A stretch of 64,000 bases of DNA from Rhizobium sp. ASV20. GTDB taxonomy: Bacteria; Pseudomonadota; Alphaproteobacteria; Rhizobiales; Rhizobiaceae. The position numbers and the translations under genes were made by a program. Location of the stretch: assembly GCF_016429015.1 (NCBI RefSeq), contig NZ_JAELTU010000010.1, forward strand, positions 17,734 to 81,733, read 5' to 3'. Of the stretch, positions 41,904-50,148 are shown in pieces (positions within the stretch are counted from its first letter, which is position 1; every line of letters starts with the position of its first letter). The notes under the pieces were generated by a model, which was not told the origin of the DNA, ran no database searches, and saw nothing but the letters and a program-made list of their open reading frames with translations.

Positions 41904-43103
41904 ATGAACGCCATCGTTAAACCTGCCTTGCTCAACGATCCCGTCGAAAGAGGAATTGCCACCTATCTCGACGAAATCATCGCGCTGAGGCATGACCTGC
42001 ATCAGTATCCTGAGCTCGCCTTTCAGGAGCATCGCACCTCCAAGAAGGTTGCCGCGCTTCTCGCAGACTGGGGTTATGAGGTTGCAGCAGGAATCGCAGG
42101 AACCGGCGTCGTCGCGACCCTCAGGCGGGGCGATGGGCAGCGCAGCATCGGCATCCGTGCCGACATGGATGCGCTGCCCATTGAGGAGGCAACGGGGCTC
42201 GACTATGCCAGCAGCAATCCCGGTGTCATGCACGCCTGCGGGCATGATGGGCACACGTCCATCCTGCTCGCCGCCGCCCGCTACCTCGCCGAGAACGGCA
42301 ATTTCAGCGGTACGCTTCGGCTGATTTTCCAGCCCGCAGAAGAGATTGGTGCCGGCGCCCGCAAGATGCTGTCGGAAGGCCTCTTCGAACGCTTTCCGGT
42401 CGACGCCGTCTTCGGCCTTCACAATTGGCCGGGAGTTCCAACGGGACAGTTCGGCTTCGTCGTCGGTCCCGCTATGGCTTCCGTCGACCAGGCGGTTATC
42501 AAAATCGTTGGCAAAGGCGGTCACGGCGCCGAGCCGCATCGAGCAGTGGACCCGGTCCTGGCCTCGGCGTCCTTCATCACTGCGCTCCAAAGCGTGGTTT
42601 CGCGCAACATCGACCCGCAGGACATGGCGGTTGCCACAGTCGGCTCCATTCACGCCGGCTCCGCATCGAATGTCATTCCTGAAAGCGTCGAGATGAAGCT
42701 CACCATGCGCGCTTTCAGCGAAGGCGTGCGTGCAAAGCTTCAGGAGCGCATACCGGCCCTTGCCCGTGCGCAGGCCGAAAGCTTCGGCGCGGAGGCGGAC
42801 GTCAATTATCGCCTGGGCTTTCCCGCGCTGGTCAACCATGCGGGCGAAACGGATTTTGCCAGGAACGTTGCCGTGAGCGCGCTTGGGCCTGCAGCACTGG
42901 CCGCCGATTTTCGCCCGCGTACCGCCAGCGAGGATTTTGCCTTCATGCTGGAGGCGAAACCCGGCAGCTATCTCTTCGTTGGCAATGGCGACAGTGCGCC
43001 GCTGCACAGCGCCCAATACAATTTCAACGACGCCATCATCGCGCCCGCTGCTCGCTACTGGGTACGGCTCGCCGAAACTTTCCTCGCGGATGACAACAGG
43101 TGA
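41904..43103 (+). CDS. M20D amidohydrolase (SndA/hippurate-hydrolase-like deacylase)
   Basis: 399 residues of peptidase family M20D. Metal-binding and catalytic pattern: ADMDALPIEE, MHACGHDGHTS, QPAEEIGAGARKM, GLHNWPGVPTGQFG and GKGGHGAEPHRAVDP for the dimerisation lid. Such enzymes remove acyl groups from N-acyl amino acids. In the B. subtilis cluster the homologue YtnL (SndA) releases cysteine from an N-acetylated intermediate, and the acetyltransferase gene follows directly here, which supports the same role. ATG 41904 has GGGATGG upstream; starts from 41811 would overlap the previous gene. Confidence 0.88.
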   Translation: MNAIVKPALLNDPVERGIATYLDEIIALRHDLHQYPELAFQEHRTSKKVAALLADWGYEVAAGIAGTGVVATLRRGDGQRSIGIRADMDALPIEEATGLDYASSNPGVMHACGHDGHTSILLAAARYLAENGNFSGTLRLIFQPAEEIGAGARKMLSEGLFERFPVDAVFGLHNWPGVPTGQFGFVVGPAMASVDQAVIKIVGKGGHGAEPHRAVDPVLASASFITALQSVVSRNIDPQDMAVATVGSIHAGSASNVIPESVEMKLTMRAFSEGVRAKLQERIPALARAQAESFGAEADVNYRLGFPALVNHAGETDFARNVAVSALGPAALAADFRPRTASEDFAFMLEAKPGSYLFVGNGDSAPLHSAQYNFNDAIIAPAARYWVRLAETFLADDNR

Positions 43104-43111
43104 CGAACGAC

Positions 43112-43663
43112 ATGAGCGACACATTTCTCTACACGAACACGCTGGATCCGCGCGCCAAGCCGCTGATCGATGAGCTGATTTTCGAATATGACAGCCGCTA
43201 TGGCACCTATTTCAACGCGGAAGGCGCTGCTGCCGAGTTGAACCGGTATCCGCCGGAGGCCTTTGCGCCCCCGCACGGCAATTTCCTGCTTCTGCTGCGC
43301 GATGGCGAAACGATCGGCGGCGGGGCCTTCAAGCACTATGACGACCGAACCGCAGAGTTCAAACGGATCTGGACGCGACACGATCTGCGGCGCCAGGGGC
43401 TGGCGCGCAAGCTCCTCGTGGAACTGGAGCTTCAAGCTGCGCGGCAGGGCTACCAACGCATCTACCTGACGACAGGCTTCCGCCAGCCAGAGGCAGTCGG
43501 TCTCTATCTGAACAATGGCTACACCGCACTCTTCGACACGTCGGTCGACCCGGAAATCTACAGGAGCCTGCCTTTCGAAAAAGATGTCAGCCAGTTGGCA
43601 CGGTTCCATCCCCTCGAAACTTCCGGGGCGCAACACCAGCGGCTGGCCGTCGCCGGACGGTAA
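43112..43663 (+). CDS. GNAT N-acetyltransferase (SnaA-like)
   Basis: 183 residues with a GNAT fold: GGGAFKHYDD then FKRIWTRHDLRRQGLARKLLVELELQAARQGYQRIYLTTGFRQPEAVGLYLNNGY, where RRQGLA is the acetyl-CoA pyrophosphate loop. In B. subtilis YtmI (SnaA) acetylates S-modified cysteines as the first salvage step; the same operon neighbours here suggest that role. The ATG at 43112 has AGGTGA seven bases upstream (overlapping the stop of the amidohydrolase); a GTG at 43100 is less likely. Substrate is inferred. Confidence 0.82.
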   Translation: MSDTFLYTNTLDPRAKPLIDELIFEYDSRYGTYFNAEGAAAELNRYPPEAFAPPHGNFLLLLRDGETIGGGAFKHYDDRTAEFKRIWTRHDLRRQGLARKLLVELELQAARQGYQRIYLTTGFRQPEAVGLYLNNGYTALFDTSVDPEIYRSLPFEKDVSQLARFHPLETSGAQHQRLAVAGR

Positions 43664-43702
43664 CGACGAACGAAGCAACGACAATCACAAGGGGCATGCA
43701 TT

Positions 43703-45487
43703 ATGGCACTGACGACGGATTTCGCGGGCATCGATCCCGCGACCGCAGCAAGCGAGACGAAGACGGATTATGCGCGCTATCGCATCGTGCCGGCGCGGCA
43801 TCTCGGACGCACCGTGGGGACGATCTTCGCGGTGCTCGTTCTCACCGTCGTTCTCTATTCCACCTTCACCAATCCCCGCTGGGGATGGGGCGTGTTTGCC
43901 GAGTGGTTCTTCGCCGAACCCGTGCTTGTGGGTCTGGGAAGAACCTTGCTCCTGACGGCGCTTGCCGCCGTCTCCGGTTCTATCCTTGGCACTGCTTTGG
44001 CCCTGGCGCGCGTATCGAAATCGCCGCTGCTGGCCAGTCTTTCCTGGGGCTATATCTGGCTGCTGCGCTCGATCCCGATGATCGTCCTGCTGCTGGTGCT
44101 GAACAATCTGGGTTATCTCTACGAAACGATCACAATCGGCGTCCCCTTTACCGATAAGGTGCTGTTCGACTATCCGACGACCCAGCTCCTGACGCCGTTT
44201 GCAGCCGCGTTCCTCGGGCTGACGCTCAACCAGTCGGCCTTTTTCGCCGAGATCGTGCGTGGCGGCATTCTTTCCGTCGATCAGGGGCAGTTGGAAGCGG
44301 CCGCTGCGCTCGGCCTGCCGCGCCGGCGTCAGGCATTTCGCATCGTACTGCCGCAGGCCATGCGTTCCATCCTACCGACAGGTTTCAACGAACTCATCGG
44401 CCTCGCCAAAAGCACATCCATGGTCTACGTGCTGGCCCTGCCGGAGCTCTTCTATACAGTGCAGGTCATCTATCGCCGAAATCTGGAAGTGATCCCGCTG
44501 CTGATGGTGGCGACGGTCTGGTATCTCGTCATCATGACGGTCCTGTCGGTCATCCAGCATTATATCGAGCGCTATTTTTCCAAGGGCGCCGTGCGTAATC
44601 CTACGCCATTGCCCTTCCAGGCGTTCTTCCAGCGCTTACGCCGGCCGCTTCCGGTTGCTGTCGCCAACGCCGGTGCAAACAAGAGAACGATGGCAACCTT
44701 TCGCGGAACGACCGATCTATACGCCAAGGGTGGAGCGGTTCGCATCCACGGCATATCGAAAAGCTTCGGCACGCTGAAGGTTCTCGACAATATCGAACTT
44801 AGTTTGCCGGCCGGCAGCGTCACGGCCATCATCGGTCCATCCGGTTCGGGCAAATCGACGCTGCTGCGCTCCATCAATCATCTCGAACGTGTCGACAGCG
44901 GCTTCATCTCGGTTGATGGCGAGCTCGTCGGCTACACGCAGAAGGGCGAAGTGCTCTACGAGCTGAAGGAGAAGGACATCCTGAAGCGGCGGACCGATAT
45001 TGGCATGGTCTTCCAGAGCTTCAATCTCTTCCCGCATCTGACCGTTCTGGAAAATCTCATCGAAGCGCCGATACAGGTCCGTGGTGCGAGCAGGGAAGAG
45101 GCTATTGGCTTCGCGCAGGAGCTGCTCGCCCGTGTCGGTCTCAGCGACAAGGTCGATGCCTATCCCCGTCAGCTTTCCGGCGGCCAGCAACAACGTGTCG
45201 CGATTGCCCGCGCTCTGGCGCTCCGGCCAAAGGTCCTGCTTTTCGACGAGCCGACCTCGGCCCTCGATCCCGAACTGGTCGGCGAGGTGCTCGACGTGAT
45301 CAAGGAGCTTGCCCGCACCGGGACGACACTCGTCATCGTCACCCACGAAATCGGCTTTGCCCGTGAAGTCGCCGATACGGTTGTCTTTATGGAAGGTGGC
45401 CATGTGATCGAAACCGGGGTGCCCGCGCAGCTCCTCAACGATCCGAGACATTCGCGGACGCGAGCATTCCTCGCCAAGGTTCTCTAG
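43703..45487 (+). CDS. Fused ABC permease-ATPase for polar amino acids / cystine-type sulfur compounds
   Basis: 594 residues joining two normally separate proteins. Residues 1-300 are a HisM/TcyL-type permease with about five membrane helices and the EAA loop (EAAAALGLPRRRQAFRIVLPQA, 198-219). A 40-residue linker leads to an ATPase (about 346-594) of the GlnQ/TcyN type: Walker A GPSGSGKST at 378-386, LSGGQQQR, VLLFDEPTSALD and the switch His in VTHEIGFA. It would import amino-acid-like sulfur compounds delivered by the two binding proteins encoded next. Fusion fixes one ATPase per permease. Good ribosome site (AAGGGG). Unusual among amino-acid transporters, which mostly have separate genes. 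Confidence 0.9.
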   Translation: MALTTDFAGIDPATAASETKTDYARYRIVPARHLGRTVGTIFAVLVLTVVLYSTFTNPRWGWGVFAEWFFAEPVLVGLGRTLLLTALAAVSGSILGTALALARVSKSPLLASLSWGYIWLLRSIPMIVLLLVLNNLGYLYETITIGVPFTDKVLFDYPTTQLLTPFAAAFLGLTLNQSAFFAEIVRGGILSVDQGQLEAAAALGLPRRRQAFRIVLPQAMRSILPTGFNELIGLAKSTSMVYVLALPELFYTVQVIYRRNLEVIPLLMVATVWYLVIMTVLSVIQHYIERYFSKGAVRNPTPLPFQAFFQRLRRPLPVAVANAGANKRTMATFRGTTDLYAKGGAVRIHGISKSFGTLKVLDNIELSLPAGSVTAIIGPSGSGKSTLLRSINHLERVDSGFISVDGELVGYTQKGEVLYELKEKDILKRRTDIGMVFQSFNLFPHLTVLENLIEAPIQVRGASREEAIGFAQELLARVGLSDKVDAYPRQLSGGQQQRVAIARALALRPKVLLFDEPTSALDPELVGEVLDVIKELARTGTTLVIVTHEIGFAREVADTVVFMEGGHVIETGVPAQLLNDPRHSRTRAFLAKVL

Positions 45488-45580
45488 CAATCCCAGGCTG
45501 GTGAAGACAATGCCGAGCCCCGTCGGCTTTCGGGAAACAGTAAGATCAACAACAACCTAAAGATGAAATGGAGAAGGGAC

Positions 45581-46525
45581 ATGGCATTTTTTGATAGAAC
45601 GAAATACGCGCTGGCTGGCGTGATCACGGCAGTCGCGATGAGCTGCACGGTGGTCAATGCGGCCGAAAAGTTCAACCTCAGCCCGGATACGTCCAATCGT
45701 GTCCGAGCGCAGAAGGACGAAGCCGCGGTCAAGGCAATTGCGCCCAGCTTCAAGTTCGTCAATCCCGGCAAATTCACGGTGGGCATCAATCCCTGGGATC
45801 CGCCGATCGCCACTTATGCTACCGATGCGAAGACCGTCGTCGGCGCCGATCCGGACATCGCACAATTGCTCGCCGATTCCCTCGGCCTGCAGCTTGAGCT
45901 GGTGCCGGTTGCATGGGAAGATTGGCCGCTCGGCGTCTCCTCGGGCAAGTACGATGCCGTCATTTCGAACGTCACGGTCACCGAGGAACGCAAGCTGAAG
46001 TTTGATTTCTCGACCTATCGCAAAGACGTCCTCGGCTTCTACGTGAAGGCCGACAGCAAGATCACCTCTATCAAGGAGCCAAAGGACGTCGCGGGTCTGA
46101 AGGTGATCACCGGAGCGGGCACCAATCAGGAGAAGATCATTCTCGAATGGGATCGCGAGAACGTGGCAGCTGGCCTGAAGCCGATCGAAGTGCAGTATTT
46201 CGACGACCGCGCCGCCGCAGATCTTGCCTTGCAGTCCGGTCGCGCCGATGTCGAATTCAATCCGAATGCGACCCAAGCCTACAATGCCGCAATCAACGGC
46301 ACGAGGAAGCTTGTCGGCACCGTGTCCGGCGGCTGGCCGATAACGGCTGAGATCGCTGTTACGACAAAGAAGGGAGCCGGGCTCGCCGATGCCGTCACGC
46401 TTGCCCTCAATGATCTGATCAAGGACGGCAAATATGGCGAAGTGCTCAAGCACTGGAGCCTGAGCGCCGAAGCGGTCGATCAATCCAAGACCAACCCTGC
46501 GGGCCTGCCGAAGAGCGGTTCGTAA
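45581..46525 (+). CDS. Amino-acid-type ABC binding protein, copy 1
   Basis: 314 residues with a signal peptide (KYALAGVITAVAMSCTVVNAAE). Family 3 binding-protein features: GKFTVGINPWDPPIATYATDAKTVVGADPDIAQLLADSLGLQLELVPVAWEDWPLGVSSGKYDAVISNVTVTEERKLKFDFSTYRKDVLGFYV. It is clearly a paralogue of the next gene along its whole length. Together they match the pair TcyJ and TcyK of the B. subtilis transporter for S-compounds. GGAGAAGGGA precedes the ATG at 45581; an upstream ATG at 45563 is less well placed. Confidence 0.9.
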   Translation: MAFFDRTKYALAGVITAVAMSCTVVNAAEKFNLSPDTSNRVRAQKDEAAVKAIAPSFKFVNPGKFTVGINPWDPPIATYATDAKTVVGADPDIAQLLADSLGLQLELVPVAWEDWPLGVSSGKYDAVISNVTVTEERKLKFDFSTYRKDVLGFYVKADSKITSIKEPKDVAGLKVITGAGTNQEKIILEWDRENVAAGLKPIEVQYFDDRAAADLALQSGRADVEFNPNATQAYNAAINGTRKLVGTVSGGWPITAEIAVTTKKGAGLADAVTLALNDLIKDGKYGEVLKHWSLSAEAVDQSKTNPAGLPKSGS

Positions 46526-46602
46526 TGTTGGCCGAGCGGATCGGCGCTGGTGGGGCCCGCACCGGTCCGCTCCCATCCTTCCGATATGGAGATACAGTTT
46601 CC

Positions 46603-47541
46603 GTGACTTTCCTTCCTACCTTCAGAACCATGCTCGCTGCCGTCGCGGCAACCGCCCTGATCGGCTTTGGCTCGGCAAAGGCAGCTGATGAATTCGACCT
46701 AAGTCCTGAACAGCCGGGACGTGTTCACGCAGTCAAGAACGAAGCGGCGATCGCCTCCATAGCCAAGGGCTTCAAGTTTGTGACGCCGGGCAAATTCACA
46801 GTGGCCGTCGCTCCCGGCGGGCCGCCGCTGGCCACTTACGCAACGGATGCGCAGACCGTGGTCGGTGCCGACCCCGACTATGCCTCGGCCGTTGCCGATG
46901 CGCTGGGATTGAAGCTGGAACTCGTTCCCGTCGCCTGGGCCGACTGGCCGCTCGGTTTGACATCAGGCAAATACGATGCCGTCATCTCCAATGTCGGCGT
47001 CACCGAACAGCGCAAGGAGAAGTTCGATTTCTCCACCTATCGGCAGGGTCTCCACGGCTTCTTCGTCACAGGCAAGAGCAAGATCGCTTCCATCAAAGAG
47101 CCCAAGGATGCGGCCGGTCTGAGGATCATCGTCGGTGCAGGCACGAACCAGGAGCGAATTCTGGTGAAGTGGAGCGATGAGGATGCGAAGGCCGGTCTGA
47201 AGCCAATCGAGCTGCAATATTATGACGACGACGCTGCGAGCCTGCTTGCACTTCGCTCTGAGCGAGCCGACGTCATCGTGCAGCCGCACGCCCAGCTCGT
47301 CTACATCGCCGCACGCGACAAGGACATCAAGGGGGTAGGCACATTGAGCGCCGGTTGGCCGGATCGTTCCGATGTCGCGATCGCCACCCGGAAGGGTAGC
47401 GGTCTCGCAAGCGCGCTCACCGCCGCCACGAACGGACTGATCAAGGACGGCACCTATGCCAGGATCCTCGATCATTGGCATCTGGCAGAGGAAGCTCTGC
47501 CAAAATCGGAAACCAATCCGCCCGGCCTGCCTAAATTTTGA
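46603..47541 (+). CDS. Amino-acid-type ABC binding protein, copy 2
   Basis: 312 residues, paralogous to the preceding gene (same GKFTV..PPxATYATDAxTVVGADPD..., VPVAWxDWPLGxxSGKYDAVISNVxVTExRKxKFDFSTYR pattern). I place the start at GTG 46603, which opens a normal signal peptide (TFLPTFRTMLAAVAATALIGFGSAKA) and has GGAGA ten bases upstream. The ATG at 46525, overlapping the previous stop (TAATG), would put 26 non-hydrophobic residues before the signal. Substrate specificity probably differs slightly from copy 1. Cys content is low, so no lipoprotein anchor. Confidence 0.87.
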   Translation: MTFLPTFRTMLAAVAATALIGFGSAKAADEFDLSPEQPGRVHAVKNEAAIASIAKGFKFVTPGKFTVAVAPGGPPLATYATDAQTVVGADPDYASAVADALGLKLELVPVAWADWPLGLTSGKYDAVISNVGVTEQRKEKFDFSTYRQGLHGFFVTGKSKIASIKEPKDAAGLRIIVGAGTNQERILVKWSDEDAKAGLKPIELQYYDDDAASLLALRSERADVIVQPHAQLVYIAARDKDIKGVGTLSAGWPDRSDVAIATRKGSGLASALTAATNGLIKDGTYARILDHWHLAEEALPKSETNPPGLPKF

Positions 47542-47553
47542 GGAGATAGCGCG

Positions 47554-48594
47554 ATGACCCATCCCGCCCCATCGATCAGCCATATCGGCTTTCTGACGCC
47601 CGGCAACTATCCCGACGCGGATCCGTTGGCCGGCCTTGAACAGACCCTGCAGCTTCTGGAGTTCGGCGAACAGAAAGGGTTCGACAGCGCCTGGGTTCGG
47701 CAGCGTCATCTTGAACCCGGCATCTCCTCAGCCAGCGCCTTTCTCGCAGCCGCGACGCAGCGCACACGTCATATCGAGCTTGGAACTGCCGTCATTCCGA
47801 TCGGCTACGAAAGCCCTTACCGCCTCGCGGAAGATCTTGCCACGGTCGACGTCCTGTCAAAGGGACGGCTGAATGTCGGCTTGAGTGCCGGACGTCCGCT
47901 GCACGCCGACCTGATCGGTCCGCTCGCCTTCGATGGCGATTGGGAAAATCACGATTTCTCCCATCAACGAGTGCTGCGCTTTGCCGACAATCTGCGGGGC
48001 ACCTATGTCGGCGATCAGGATACGGTCATCAAGACCCCGTTCGGTCCGCAGCGTCCGCGTCTCCAGCCCTATGCGAAGGGTTTGATCGATCGCATCTGGT
48101 ATGGCGGCGGGTCGTTGCGTTCGGCCGCCTGGGCCGGCCGCAACGGTTTCAATCTCCTGATCGGCAATGTTACGACCGGCGAGGAGACGAATGATTTCTT
48201 CGTTGCGCAATCGCGGCAGCTTGAAACCTATCGCGCTTCCGGCGGTGACACGAGACGGGTAGCGCTCGGTCGTGTCATCGTTCCCTTCGACAGCGCCGAT
48301 GCCGTCACGCGCAAGCGCTATACGGACTATGCCGCCGGTCGCTATGAGCGCACACTCTCGCCGCAGGGTGAACGGCGAACGCTCTTTGCCCGCGATCTCG
48401 TCGGTACGTCAGCAGAAATCCTGGAGCGGCTGCACGCCGATCCGATCCTGCCCTATGTCAGCGAATTTCGGTTGGAGCTGCCCTACGAGTTTCACGACGA
48501 GGAATATAGGCAGATCCTGCATGATTTCATGACGCATATAGCGCCGCATTTGGGGTGGCGGACCGCTCCCGTCCTGCGCCGCACGGCATCCTGA
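47554..48594 (+). CDS. LLM flavin monooxygenase, last gene of the sulfur operon
   Basis: 346 residues. Same LLM subgroup as the gene at 10069-11091 (ISHIGFLTPGNYPDADP; TRHIELGTAVIPIGYESPYRLAEDLATVDVLSKGRLNVGLSAGRPLHADLIG; C-terminal HIAPHLGWR). GAGGAG precedes the ATG, 12 nt after the binding-protein stop, so it belongs to the operon, and a terminator follows. It has no counterpart I know of in the B. subtilis cluster and would extend the range of sulfur compounds oxidised. Confidence 0.83.
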   Translation: MTHPAPSISHIGFLTPGNYPDADPLAGLEQTLQLLEFGEQKGFDSAWVRQRHLEPGISSASAFLAAATQRTRHIELGTAVIPIGYESPYRLAEDLATVDVLSKGRLNVGLSAGRPLHADLIGPLAFDGDWENHDFSHQRVLRFADNLRGTYVGDQDTVIKTPFGPQRPRLQPYAKGLIDRIWYGGGSLRSAAWAGRNGFNLLIGNVTTGEETNDFFVAQSRQLETYRASGGDTRRVALGRVIVPFDSADAVTRKRYTDYAAGRYERTLSPQGERRTLFARDLVGTSAEILERLHADPILPYVSEFRLELPYEFHDEEYRQILHDFMTHIAPHLGWRTAPVLRRTAS

Positions 48595-48617
48595 AAACAA
48601 GGATACTGGTAATGAGG

Positions 48618-48653
48618 GCGGATCGGCAGAGACCTGCACCGATCCGCTCTTTT
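48618..48653 (+). terminator. Rho-independent terminator of the sulfur operon
   Basis: GCGGATCGG (48618-48626) pairs perfectly with CCGATCCGC (48639-48647), 12-nt loop, then TCTTTT. It closes the eight-gene operon and faces the convergent fhuC gene. Confidence 0.8.
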
Positions 48654-48671
48654 CTGTCAGCTGACGACCAC

Positions 48672-49511
48672 TCAGCTCGGGATCGCGACGGGATGGCCCG
48701 AGGACGGATGTTGGATGATATGCATGTCCAACCCGTAGATGGCGCGTAGCGCCTCCGTGGTCAGGATGTCGTCCGGCGAGCCGTTGGCGATGATCCGGCC
48801 TGAATGCAGGGCAATGATGTGGTCGCAGAAGCGCGCCGCCATGTTGACATCGTGCAGCACGACGACGACGCCAAGGCCCTTGGCATGGCTGAGACTCTGA
48901 ACCAGCGATAGAACCTCGATCTGATGCCCGACGTCGAGAGCCGACGTCGGCTCGTCGAGCAGCAGGCATTCGGCATCCTGGGCTACGAGCATAGCTAGCC
49001 AGCAGCGTTGACGCTCACCACCGGAAAGCGTGTCGACGAGGCGATCCGCCATGCCGGCGACATCGGTAAGCCGCATGGCTTCCTCGACTTTCTCGCGATC
49101 CGTCTGGCCGAAGCGGCCGAGCGCGCCGTGCCAGGGATAACGCCCGAGCGCCACGAGTTCGCGCACCAGCATTCCGGCTGCAGCAGGCGTCGCTTGCGGC
49201 AGATAAGCGACCTTGCGGGCAAACGGCCGGTCTCCCCAACTCGACAGAGGCTTGCCTTCGAAGCGGATGGTGCCGCCCGCCGGCGATTGCTGTCGCGCCA
49301 ACAGCTTCAGCAGCGTCGATTTTCCGGAGCCGTTGTGGCCGATGAGACCGACGATCTGCCGCGGCGCGAGCGTAAGCGTGAGCGGCTGGAGAAGCGTACG
49401 ATCCGATACTGCAAAGGAGACCGCATCGAGTTCGAAGAGCGCTTCGCCTGATGTTGCCGATACGCCGATTGGCGCAGCACTGCGCACTTCGGAAGCAGTC
49501 ATCGTCATCAT
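48672..49511 (-). CDS. fhuC: FhuC/FepC-type ABC ATPase for iron-siderophore uptake
   Basis: 279 residues with Walker A GHNGSGKST, LSGGERQRCWLAMLVAQ, Walker B LLLDEPTSALD and switch His in VVVLHDVNMAARF, the pattern of FhuC/FepC ATPases in ferric hydroxamate or catecholate importers. No binding protein or permease gene is beside it, so it is an orphan that must pair with components elsewhere, or the rest was lost. The ATG follows directly on the stop of a 17-codon leader ORF (TAA ATG) and has AAGGA six bases upstream. A further ATG one codon later is also possible. Confidence 0.85.
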   Translation of the reverse strand: MMTMTASEVRSAAPIGVSATSGEALFELDAVSFAVSDRTLLQPLTLTLAPRQIVGLIGHNGSGKSTLLKLLARQQSPAGGTIRFEGKPLSSWGDRPFARKVAYLPQATPAAAGMLVRELVALGRYPWHGALGRFGQTDREKVEEAMRLTDVAGMADRLVDTLSGGERQRCWLAMLVAQDAECLLLDEPTSALDVGHQIEVLSLVQSLSHAKGLGVVVVLHDVNMAARFCDHIIALHSGRIIANGSPDDILTTEALRAIYGLDMHIIQHPSSGHPVAIPS

Positions 49512-49565
49512 TTACGATCCTTCGTCTTGTCGTCGCATTCGACCCACGCAGGGATCGTCAATCAT
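49512..49565 (-). CDS. 17-codon leader ORF translated into fhuC
   Basis: On the minus strand a near-perfect Shine-Dalgarno (AGGAGGGAG) lies eight bases before an ATG that opens MIDDPCVGRMRRQDEGS and stops at TAA, the next base being the A of the fhuC ATG. The ribosome site is better than that of fhuC itself. This arrangement suits a regulatory leader peptide or translational coupling. The peptide is highly charged, with one Cys. I do not recognise it. It is too short for ordinary gene calling. Confidence 0.5.
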   Translation of the reverse strand: MIDDPCVGRMRRQDEGS

Positions 49566-49717
49566 AGCATCTCCCTCCTAGCAAGAGATGGGCATTGATT
49601 GCTATACTTATTCTTGAGTTTTATGCACTTGTTTTTTCTGCAGACCAAGAAAGCAAGGCGTCGCAATCGGTAGAGGACGATTGCGACGGTCCAGCGCGCC
49701 TGCGGCATATGGCGTTT

Positions 49718-50137
49718 TCAGCTCGCAGGCCCACTTTCGCGACCAGAAAGGATTTGTTCGGCAAGCGCGAAAGCGTCCGTGTTCGAGGCGACTATTTCCA
49801 TTCTTGTGCCGAAGGCCTTGGTTGCAAGGCTCATCTGGACTTGTATCGCAGCGCGCTTGATAGCGCTGGCCTCGATGCCGATGACCGCCTTGCAGGTCGC
49901 GGCGAGAGCCGTCTTGTTTTTCTTCAGCCAGATGCCGCGCGCCTTGCGGTCTTCGTGATCTTCGGCTGGCTGGTCGCCTTCCATGATTACGACGAACGGC
50001 ATGGAAAGGGCGAGCAGGGAATCCATCTCCCGCTCCCATTGTGCAGCATAACCCGGTCGCACGGATTGAGCGCTCTGACGGATGATCGGCCATTCGGAGA
50101 TGTCGTGGAAGGTGAATGTGGTTGCGTCGATAGTCAT
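49718..50137 (-). CDS. Conserved-looking cytosolic protein (139 aa), unknown
   Basis: 139 residues, no signal or membrane segment. Central pattern: PFVVIMEGDQPAEDHEDRKARGIWLKKNKTALAATCKAVIGIEASAIKRAAIQVQMSLATKAFGTRMEIVAS, mixed alpha/beta. The layout resembles a SpoIIAA/STAS-like single domain, but I do not recognise it. GAGGGA seven bases before the ATG at 50137 supports the start. It follows the FAD monooxygenase gene by 11 nt and probably forms a unit with it; fhuC lies further downstream after about 150 nt containing the leader ORF. Confidence 0.65.
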   Translation of the reverse strand: MTIDATTFTFHDISEWPIIRQSAQSVRPGYAAQWEREMDSLLALSMPFVVIMEGDQPAEDHEDRKARGIWLKKNKTALAATCKAVIGIEASAIKRAAIQVQMSLATKAFGTRMEIVASNTDAFALAEQILSGRESGPAS

Positions 50138-50148
50138 AGCGTTGTCCC

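Noticed and set aside
40532..43124. Two minus-strand frames of 476 and 472 codons in the sulfur operon
   Set aside because: Antisense shadows of the NtaA-type monooxygenase and M20D amidohydrolase genes, whose motifs are unambiguous.
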